A stretch of DNA of 64,000 nt. Origin: Sthenelais limicola. Lineage: Eukaryota; Annelida; Polychaeta; Phyllodocida; Sigalionidae. Position numbers and translations under genes: made by a program. The stretch lies in the NCBI GenBank assembly GCA_942159475.1, contig OW804098.1, positions 111,110,620 to 111,174,619 of the forward strand. The letters run 5' to 3'. This document shows, piece after piece, positions 37,201-49,200 of the stretch. The stretch's first letter is position 1. Every line of letters begins with the position of its first letter. The notes under the pieces are model-generated. The model had not been told where the DNA came from. It did no database searches and saw only the letters and a list, made by a program, of their open reading frames with translations.

Positions 37201-40200
37201 CAGCTTGTCTCTATTCCCAAAATCACCAGAGATACAAATATTTTACATAAACAAGCCAAAATCAAAGAACAGCGCTAAAATCAATGCATGTTCCATAGTC
37301 ATCATTGTTTAAAAAAAGAGTTAATTGGATATTACCTGCAGTCTAGAGACTATTCTTCTTCCTCATTCTCATCATCTGATGCATCTGTTATAGTTTCAAA
37401 AGCATCAGAACCTTGGTTACTACAGGATTTTAGACTGCACATGTCAGTGCATGCCATGCCATTATTAAGGCAAACACAGTCTGGAAGTGTGCATGTTCTT
37501 CTACATAAACATGCCAGCAGGGACAAAACTGCATTTGGTGCCAATGGTCATTCCATCAATGATGCAAGCATAGGACTCTGGAATTTCATAGGCAGGACTG
37601 ATATCACCTTCAATAGATTTATACAGGGTTGATTTGTTGGTCTTTCTTGGACAACCATCAGGTGTAGCAAGTACCCATGGAAGAGGTCCAAGTGGATATT
37701 CAAGAACCTCTGACATGAGAAGGTTGCGTCTTTGAGCAATAAGTATCATTGACGCAAACAACTTACGATCAGCTTTCAAAATTACCTCTCAATTGCCTAC
37801 TTTAATGCCAGAAGATGATTTCATGAGGCTGGAAAATGTTTTGAGCTTTTGTCATGGTATTGTAGCATACAGGTTTTTCTCATGGGTGAACAATCGTTCT
37901 TTTTCAAAAGCTTCAAAGGCTTGTTGTCCAATTTTGAAAGCACCCAACAAGTCTTCAGTCACCTTCTTCAACCTTCCAGTTGAGATTGAGATGAGATGAT
38001 CATATTCACAACTGAATGGATTTAGCCAATCGCTTTCAAGCATGTCCATCAAGGACAAAACAGCAGTCTCATCCATCTCTATCCTTGGGAGATGCAGATC
38101 ATGATGATCATTTCTGTTGCTGGTAAGATTGATTTGTCTGCGAAGGATCTTCACAAAAGATGTCCGATATTCAGCTGTCAGGTAGTATCGCTGTAACGTT
38201 CCAGCATTTGAGCTGAATCCTTTTGTACCACCTGGAGTTTGGGTATCTTTGTTAACGGTCTCTTCAACCGTTTGGTCAATAGGAATTTTCCCAAATGTAT
38301 TCAAGTTGGACAGAAATACCTCCATTGAAAAGATATTCCTGCACACATGGATTGGTATCAGGCAGGGAGGACATTGTAGCATAGTAGACAGGCAAGTATC
38401 TGGCATAGTTCACATTGTCATATGCAAAGCACCAAGGGATCATTGCTTTAATAGAACTGAGGTGTAGATCCAAGTTGCCTTCCCTTGATGCTCTTATCAT
38501 CATAAGAAGAGTACTGACCATATCTAGGTAACTCATCCAAAATGATGCCATCACTCCCTTCTCATTTCTCATCTGATTGAGGAAAATACTGTGGAGAAAA
38601 AAGACTCTTGAAAGCATCTGTCCTCAGGAAAATCTCTTGGCTTTCCTTGTTTAGGCACAAAATTCATGAACCAGGTTTTCCATTTCTGTTAATAGATGGT
38701 GCTCTTCACTATGGTTTGTTCTTACCCATCCATGTCTGGAACTCTTTCCATAGAATTCGTTGGAAGGCCTCAAATAACAACCTATGTGTTCTCACTGCCC
38801 TTTTGTAGCACCAACCTTCCGTCACCTTTGTTACTGAACCTTCTGCAACAATTCCAGATCCAATGCACAAATCCTGGAAACCAGCATCCTGAAACCGCTT
38901 ACCAATTATTCCCATCATAACACAAAGTGTGTGGATTGTTCCCAGCCTTTGGACTATGCCACGAAACCTTTCCTGCTGCTTTAATTGAACTTCTAACACC
39001 TTTGCATATAAGGCTTGGTCAAAAACTGCAACTATATATTTCAGATTCAAGGTTTCCATAATTTTCTTGGACTGCAGGAGATCTTGGGCTGTGTTCATAG
39101 TAGTTGCTGGAGAGTTTGTTGTAGGAAGGTAACCCACTTCATTCTGCATGATATGTACATTGTTTCTTGTAATGATATTGAAACCAGTCCACCCACTGAT
39201 AGTTTGGTCCTGTTGTTTATGGACCCTTGCCAAAATCCAGGTTAGGTTCTTTTCCTGGGCTTCTGATTCAACCATTGAAACCATCGAATGGTAATACTGC
39301 CCCAACACTGGAAAAGCTCTCCATTTTTTGAATGCATAGCGCAGTGTCAATCTCTCTGAGCTGAGTGTATGATGTACTGTGGCCTAACCTGTTTAGAATA
39401 TGGATCAGTTCAACATTACCAGTGAGGCTCTTTACTACAAATGGTATCAGTACATGTTTTGGCATTTTGATCTTGCCATTAGTTGCTGCATACACAATAT
39501 CTTGTGCAATTGAGTTTCTGAGGCGCCACAGTTTATCAGACAAATTGGTTATTTGTTTGATCCCTGTGAGTAGGATACTTAAAAATCGTAGGACATCTTC
39601 TGGAATTGAATCATCTGTAAACTCCAGCTCTTCTGCCAACTATCTTAATAAGAGATGAATATAAGCTAAGTGCACCTTGCTCTATAATACCCTGAGACTC
39701 TCCAACAGATTGTTTCAATTCTCCAAGCTCCTCTTCAAGTTCTATGCAGGTTTCTGCCAGTCTCTCAATGGATAGTGTGCTTGGTACAACCAAAAGTCTT
39801 CTTTTCTTTGCACAAAATATAAGTAATGCGTTGCCAATTTTTTTTTCCAGATTTCTTCGCAAGTGCTTTTTAGAAGAATCTCAAATCGTTTACTTACCAA
39901 TTCTAGCAAGGGTTACCTAATCATGAATCATGAATGGCAGGTGCAATGATTTGGTATGTCTACCATACACTGGTATTTACTCACTATTAATTAACAAAAA
40001 TGTCATAACTTTGAGAATATTAGGAGTAGAATCCCGGTTTTTCTGCAAATTCATCCTCATAATATGCTCAATTTATGATTTAATATGTGTTTTGGTGTAC
40101 AACGCGTTTTTGTTGCTGTAGTTTAGATCATTTTGAGCAAAATTCAAGAAATCAGTAATTTCGCACATATTTTTTATTTTAAAAAAATCGAAAAAAATCA

Positions 40201-43200
40201 GCTAACAATGCTATAATCAAGTATAATACATCAATCAATAGATAAATTCACATAGTTAATTTTATTTTAAATGCATAAAGCTGTACTGATAATATTTGAA
40301 CCATGTATTGCTTAAAAACCAAAAGGACAGGAAATAGAATAGATCAGTAGAAATAAAAAACTAAATTATAATGTAAAGTTTATATCCACATAAACTCGCT
40401 ATACACCCATATAGTGGTAAATAGTGGTAAAGGTATGAAATGCAGGACAAATGATTGATATATTGATATATATAAATATAACATGTCCTATACACCTTAA
40501 GACTATTTATAGTGAGGTCTAATGCAGGGGGTGATATTAAACTGTATTATGTAACAGTGTATATAGTAGTAAAATTGTCCGAAAATGTACACACACAGTC
40601 TGAAGGGTTTTTGTCCTATATACCCAAGGAGAGGAGATAGGGTACGAAATGCAGGACACGTAATAGATTAAATTATCAGGTAGACTGTAGTACAGGATAA
40701 TGTCTCAATGTCAAGGTTCAACTGTAGTACAATATAATGTCTCAATGAGTTTTACAAATTGGGCAATGTATAAAAGTGTTTACGTAGACGTAGTCTATGA
40801 AGGGTGTTAAGAATGTTACAACACGCATATATGTATTTGGTACTATGTTAAAATACTAAGTATGAGGTTCTATGTTAAAATACCTATCATAATGAATGTA
40901 AATACTGTTATTAGAATGATAGCGAGAACGTGGAAGATAGGTGGTTCTGTACATTACATTCCATGAAAACTGTATGAGGTATTGTATATTATGTACTACA
41001 TGAAATCGGTCTTACCTGCTAAAAGAGGTGTTTAATGCAGGGAACGAATGGACTGACTATGTCACAAAGATATGAAATCTAAAACATTGAAAGATTGTAT
41101 GTCTAATGTGTTGGACTTAATCATTGTCATGGTTTGGATATATTACAATATGATGTTAATATTTCACCTCAGCGTTTCTAGACTATGGGGGGAGACTGTG
41201 TGTTTTATAGAACCCGACTTCTACCCCATACGACGGAAACTCTGAGCCAAAGACACGAGTAAGTGTAAAAATGTAAAATATAAACTACTTCCTTCCTAAA
41301 ATATGGAGGTTAATCTCAAAGAATTTTGCCAGCCTTATTTGTTGATAGAAATGGTACTTAATATTGTGATGGCTTGCAATCGACCTGTTCGTATAAATGT
41401 GTACGAAGAGGACCTTATTATTGAGGTATGTGTAGGAATTTCTCCCCAATTGGGAGAGATCAAACAATTTAGGAGCGAGTGTTTTGTCTCCTTCCTACTT
41501 CATTGTAGGAAAATTACTTTTGATGTTTACAGAAATGCGCAGTTTTGCATTGGGGTTTACGAAGGTATGTCATTAGTAGTTGGAAGGTACAATTGTACAA
41601 AGAAATATGGGTTCAAAGTCAAAGTTAAATATAAACAATGGAGTATAGTGTAGAAGATTTTAAAAAACTCAAGGGACTAAAATTCATATCGTGGAATATA
41701 AGGAGCATGTCTCATAAATTAGATCAAATAAAACAACTCATGAAAGATGCAACCCCACAGGTCATTTCTCTTCAAGAAACATGGCTAAATAAACAAACAA
41801 AAGATGGGGAAATAGAAATAAATGACTATAAGATTGTGAGATTTGATAGAAAGATCAAAAGAAGAGGAGGCGGATTGGCCACGTATGTACACAAATCCCT
41901 TGAAGTTAGTGTAGGGGAACTAGATTGTCTGCAGGTGTCCAATAAAAATATTGAGGTACAGGTTATGAAGATCACCAAAAGATTTATGAAAACTAAAATT
42001 CTTTTCAATGTTTATAAGCCACCTCAGGCTACCATGGTTGATACTCTAGCTGAATTAGAAAAGGCTCTGAACTCGGTTGACTCTACAAACGATGTCATTG
42101 TTCTTGGAGATTTCAACTATGATTCAGACATAATAGAGTCGGGTAAAACTAAACAAGCGGATAGATTTAATTCTCTACTGAGTAAATACAATCTTCAACA
42201 AGCTGTCAAAGTCCACTCTAGAATTAGTAAAAAATCAAAATCCAAAATAGATCATATATATACAAATTTAGAAAATATAAATGAGAGTGGAGCAATAAAT
42301 TATAATCTCAGTGATCATCTTCCAGTATTCTTACAAGTAAAAAAAGAGAGGAACAAATATACCCAAGCGACCTTTGAAGCTAGGAATACAAAAAACCTCG
42401 ACATAAAAATACTTCAAGAAATACTGAAAGACCTGGACTGGACAGATTTCTATTCAGCCAGGGAAGTTAACAGGGCATGGGAAATATTGTATTCAAAAAT
42501 CGAGTTTTACCTCGACAGGATGTGTCCCATTAAGAAATTTAAGAACGTAAATAGGACTCCAGATTGGTATTCAAAAGAAATTATAGACATGACAAAAAGA
42601 AGGGACAAAGCGTATACGAAAGCCAAAAAGACGGGTCTAGAGGTAGACTGGGAAGAAGCTAGGAGACAAAGGTGTAGGACGAATGAAGAAGTAAGGAAAT
42701 CTAAGGGCAATTATTTAAAAGACCAGATAGAGGCATCCAGATCGGAACCTCACAAATTCTGGGAAATCATTAAACCTATTCTTTCAAGGGACAAGTGTAA
42801 AAACAAAAACGAGGAAATAACGGTATCTACAGAGAAGGGGGACAAGCTCACGGGGCTGTCTGCAGTGGAAGAATTTAATAGGTATTTTGTGGGAGTGGGA
42901 CCTGAACTAGCAAACAAAATAGAGAGGGACAAAGAAATAAGAGTTGACGAAGGGATGGATAAGGTAGATAGTAAATTTGAATTTAATGGCATAACAAGTG
43001 CCGCTGTAGAATTAGCATTAGTTAAAGTTGGAAATTATAAAGCCTCTGGGCTAAAATTTATGCCTACGAGGATACTCAAACCTTGTATGAAAGTTTTAAG
43101 CAGCCAATTTGCTTATTTATTTAACCTATCACTTCAGACAGAAACAGTACCATTGGACTTTAAATCTGCAATAGTTACTCCATTATACAAAGAAGGGGCC

Positions 43201-46200
43201 AAAGATAACACAGGTAACTACCGGCCGATATCGTGTATTAGCCTTCCAGCAAAGATCTTAGAAAGCTGTGTACAGAGTCAGCTTGCGTCTTACGTAGAAA
43301 GTAATAAGTTATTGTGTGACGCTCAATATGGTTTTCGAAGCGGAAGGTCAATCAATGACGCATTGGATCACCTATTTTCATACACTTATCAAAATTTAAA
43401 TAGTAAAATTCAACTGATTTAATATTTTTAGATTTCAAAAAGGCTTTTGATACCGTTAACCATGATATTTTAATAGATAAACTTAAGAAATTCGGATTAC
43501 AAAACGGCCCATTAAATTGGTTCAAAAATTACTTACATGATAGGTCCCAATGCGTTACATTGGATGGTAGTCTTTCTTCACTACAAAAGGTTAGTTGCGG
43601 TGTTCCACAAGGAACTGCCTTGGGACCGCTACTTTTTATACTGTATGTTAACGATTTACATAAGGTTGTCAAGAATTGTCAAATTCAGCATTTTGCTGAC
43701 GACACTGTTATCTATGAAAAAAGGGAAAAAAATACAGGGACGAATAGGGAATTACAAACAGACCTAGATAATATTGTCAACTGGTGTGCAGTGAATAGGA
43801 TATCTTTGAACATTAAAAAATGTAAATATTTGACTGTTAGCTTAAGACCAGAGAAAACTAATGTAAGGTCTTACAAGATAGACCAATATACTCTGGAGGA
43901 GGTTGGGTACTATAAGTTTCTGGGAGTTGAGATTGACAGCCAATTAAATTTCAAAACTTTTATGGAGAGAAAGATTCACGCCATACGAACAAAACTAAAG
44001 TCACTGTCAAAGCTTTACAGAGTATGTGACACCAAAACGTTAATGTTATTATATAAGGCTACTATATTACCTCATATAAGAGAGAGAGCCGCGCTTGGAG
44101 GTGAAAGACGTGTTTCTGAGGAGCGCTACCTTCGCTGCCCAATACGTCGATATATTGGACATACACCATCACGATCGCTTAAATAAGGTATCTAACCACT
44201 GAGCATGAAGCGAGGAGTTGAGTGAGTGACTTTGAGAACATTTTGTGCATTATTTCGTCATCTATTTGGTGTTTTCTCTTCTATTTCCCCCAATATCGCC
44301 AACATGGATATCAACCAACCTGCTTTTCTGTCAGGGGACCAACTCAACACGGCATTTGAGTATCCCTTAATCCCCAAACAACCAAACACACAGCAAGCAC
44401 TCAAACCGGCCGTCGATCATATCCCCATGTACAGTTTGATTCCAATTACTGAATACGCCATAGACGATAATGATTCTAGCAATGATTCCTTGAAAAAATC
44501 GTTGAAAGCTGCTCATAAAAATGTTGAAACCGTGTTAAATAAGATGGAAGAGCTCGTTATTAGTGAAAACGATATGAAAAAGGAAATCCTTAGCTTAAAA
44601 TTGAAAGTTGTAGAACTAACTGACACAACATTTTCCCAGAAAGAAAAAATTCTCTCTCTAGAAACCGATCAGAGGAAATGTAACTTGCTACTAACCGGGG
44701 TCCCTTCTACTCGTACTGAAGATATTATCAAGGTAACTTTGAGTGTTCTGAAAGAAATTTCCCCTACGATCCAGGAAGAAGTGATCATATACGCACATAG
44801 AGTCGGAAAAATCCAGTTTGGAGCAAAGCAGATTCTAGTCAAGTTGCGAGACGAAGCAGTTAGAAACTACATCTATGATAAAAGAGCTGATTTGAAAGAT
44901 AATGCAAAATATCCTAAGGTATTCGTGAACCCTGATCTTCCTGAGGAAATTCAGGACCGTAAATCGAAATTGAGAACCATCAAATATCATGTCCAGAGAA
45001 AAGGCGGAAAAGATGTAGGAAAGATTGTTAGGGATAAAATCCAGATAGACAACATATGGTACAGGCACGATCAATTAGAACTCCTGGACGATGGCTATAA
45101 ACTCAGCGACGCGAAGACGAAATGGACAGATACGGGTGTATATTTCCAATCTGAATTTTCACCCCTCAGCAATTTTTTTCCCTCCCCTATCAAAGTTGAA
45201 GATATGACATTTACCTGTGCAGAACAGGCATATCATTATGCGAGGGCAAATTTGCTGGGGAATAGGGAAGTTGCCACTAAGATCTTTCTTGAGAAAGACC
45301 CAAGAAGAATAAAACGACTAGCCACAGAAGTACAATCATCTGAGAAATGGAATAAATTAAAGATTTCAGTAATGCGTGCAGTAGCTGAAGAGAAGTTTAT
45401 TCAGAATGAGGAGTTGGCAGATTATCTCATTCAGACCGGTACCACGCCATTGTATGAAGCTACCAATGATAGATTCTGGGCAATCGGTTGCAACCTACAG
45501 TCGGATCACATAAATGATGACAAATATATTGGAGACAACTTGATGGGAGAGATACTTGAAGACATTCGTTCCTCACTAAATCACTACACACCTATTGAGG
45601 AAAGAGTAAACAAAAAATTCAAGGGGCATGATGGCGGAAAACCGAAGCCAAGCAATAGTAACTCTCCAAAAACAACAAGAAAGCAATATCTAACACGATC
45701 CGAAAGTAATAAATCTGAGATTGCTACTGGGGGAAGGAATCTACATCAGAATTGGTCGGCAAACAACAGAGACGACGATTTCTTTCAAGACAATGCGCCT
45801 GGGCCATTACCTAACCATATGTTTGGAAATAATATGATGAGCGACCAGTCAGTATTGGGACCAGCTGGCCATATACGACCCACTATGCCCCCTCCCTCTC
45901 CCTCGACATCAGGAGAAGGGGGTCAGAGAATGACCGCAGGGGCAGTCCATATGGACATGCCCTCATATGCAGAGAAGCTGTCTCCCAACTACCTGAGACC
46001 ACGATCTGATACTAGTGAGAAAAGTCTACCCACAAAGGAAGTTGACAAAAACGGTTCTAAATCGCAAAACCTGTCTAAAAACAAGCCTCAATCCAAGAAA
46101 ACGCCGGCTCAGGTAACTGAAACTCCACCTCCTCATATTGACAGTATATCTGATAATGGAAAGCTTTCTCTTGATAAAATGTGCATGTCAAACCGAACTG

Positions 46201-49200
46201 GAATACTTGCAGATGGTACCGAATAATACTGATCTTTGCCCTATTTATTTATTACAGAAATGAACCAAACAACTATAATAGTTACTGATTCCAGGGGAAA
46301 AAACCTCCAACCATATTTATCTTCCAATGATATGATTGTATATGCCTTCAGTGGAGCAAACCTGCAAAGATTATCAGCTGAGTTGAAAACAAAAATTAAT
46401 CTCCGCCACCCCACCAATGCAATACTGATTGGCGGAATTTGCGACTTTTGTACAAAAAACCGTGAAACCAATGAAATATCACTAGCTTATTACCATGAAG
46501 GCAATCTTGCTCGACACATGAAAACCAAATACGAAGAAGCAATGGACTCCCTTTCATACGAGCAATCCTTTTGTAATATTGCCTTGGGAGGGCTTATTGG
46601 GGTCGATTTAAATAATGCCAAGCGCCTTAGCGGTTTCTCATCATACCAGAATATGATTTCCGATGTTATACTAACGATAAATCAGGATATCCATATGATC
46701 AACTTCAATCGTAATATTAATCACCCCCACCTCATCACCAAGGTACATAAATGGGAGAAGCATAGACCAAGACACACATATACCAGGCTTCCTGACGGCA
46801 TTCATCTTGATGAAATTGTTATGAAAAATTGGGCTAAGCAGATCCGCCTGTTCCATGAAAAACCACGATTGGATCTTTAGAAGAAATATATCAGACCACC
46901 CTACTGATCACTTGGAGTGACTAGGACGATGATATATCATCACCAGTCATCCCCTCCAATATCAACAATACATTTCTGTCAACAAATCCACGTGGATCAC
47001 TCTATTCTATCAGCTAACCTAGATAATATATAATTGCAGATCCTGATACAATGAATGAACTACGATTACATTTCAATCGCGATAAGTATTATCAATTTTC
47101 TAAAAATAATTTAAATCTAAATAAACTGATGATCGAATATACCTGATGTCCATAATTATACTAGTGTATCACCTTAACGTGACTATCATTCACTTGGTTA
47201 GTTTGATATTTGTGCTTGAGGGGGGTGGGTCACTGGGAAAATTAAACGACGATAATCATCGTTGGTGGACCCATTGAGCTGCCCCCCACCCATTCAATCT
47301 TTGTCTAGACTGTATACTAACGACGATAATCATTGTTCAGATCACAGCATAGGGTTTCTGGAATAACCACTAGTATGTATAAACAATGTCGATTTCACTG
47401 CTATATGAACTGATTGGTGTATATGTACTTAGATGTTTAACTGTATTCTTATATACTTGAAAAGAAGTGAGAAGTGAGAACGTATGGATGACGATATATC
47501 ATCGCTATTAGGGCCTTGCCTCTCCCTTCTTTACTACCAGAACTACCTGAACTCTGGAAATGGATTGTACAGTGCATGTATTTGAAGCTTCTTTCATCTG
47601 TTCTTTGTTTCAACTAGACATGGTAAGCACAATTTACATTACTTACCCTCGATCAGGATCGCATATCTCGCAAGTGCATTTGGTTAAATGTGTTGATAAT
47701 GTATTACCATTACTTGTTATATTTGAAATATGTGGGTCTCTATCACAGACGACGATAATCATCGCCTGCTAGTTGACAGAAGCTATCACTTTAATCAGAA
47801 GTTGTATAAAGAACGATACCATCGTATATATATATATTGGTACAGATATATAATTGTTCTCTGAAAATATGCCTGATAAATTAGTTGAGCGAAAACTTGA
47901 TAATTGGACTCAACTTGCTAGCCAGAATGGGTGTAAATTAGCTCACTTAAATGTTCGTTCACTAATCCCCAAATTCGAATTAATAAGGAAAGATACCCTG
48001 AACTTGGACATTGACATTTTATGTTTCTCGGAAACATGGATTAAAAACGATAATAGCATTGAACTATTGAACATGCAGGGATATAATTTAGTTCACCTAA
48101 ATAGAAGCGAGAATAAACATGGTGGTGGATTATGTATATATGTGAAAGATTCCTACCGATATGAATTAGACTCTGTACATACGATTAGTAACGAAAATAT
48201 TGAGCTACTGTGCATCACAATTAGTAAAGATTATATGAAGCCTATCCATTTGGGATTGGTTTATAGGCCTCCCCATGCCAACGTCAAACAATGTTTCACA
48301 CATCTTAAAGAATTTATAGAAGAAAAGGATAATGTAAGATACCCTGGTACTATAATTCTGGTAGGTGACTTTAATATTGTTTTGTCAGATAATACAAGCC
48401 CTAAAACTAAATTAGTACATGATTTCAAAAAGGAGCATAACCTGGATATAAATATGAAATTCACGACTCGCTTTGGTCTCCAAAAGGATAGTGTACTTGA
48501 TTATTTTATGTTCAAATCGAACAAAGCTGCAACAGCAGGAACCATAAATTATAATATATCAGACCACCAGGCTATATACTTAACTCTAAAGCATAAGCGC
48601 ATTAAAAAAAATCCAGGTACCAAAAAGAAAGTTAGATCAATGAAAAAATACAATACTGTCATCCTAGATAATGCATTGAGTGATGTTGACTGGGGACCCT
48701 ATTTTGAGATTGATGATGTTAATCTTGCATGGAACAAGCTTCTTGCTATTATGACTGATATAATAGACGACATTGCTCCTTGGAAGACCTTGTATATTCA
48801 TAGTGGTAGACCAAAATGGTATAACCATGAGCTTGTAACAGCATCTAAAACCAGAGATGATCTATTTAAGATTGCAAATATCACTAAAGATGCTCTTGAT
48901 ATCCGAGCAGCTAAGAATCAAAGGAATTATGTGAATGGTCTATTTAGAAGATCAAAATCCCAATATTATACTGATTTATTAACTAACAACTCCCATGATA
49001 GTAAAAAACTCTGGCGTACAATTGACGAAATTTTATCTAAAAAAAATAATGATATAACAGGTATCTATAATCAGAATAAATCGAAATTACCTACCCCAGA
49101 CTCGGCTGAATATCTAAACGAATATTTCTGTTCGATTGGGGCCAAAATTCAAGAACAAATACCTAACACTCCATTATTATTACATGAAGAAGAAATTACT

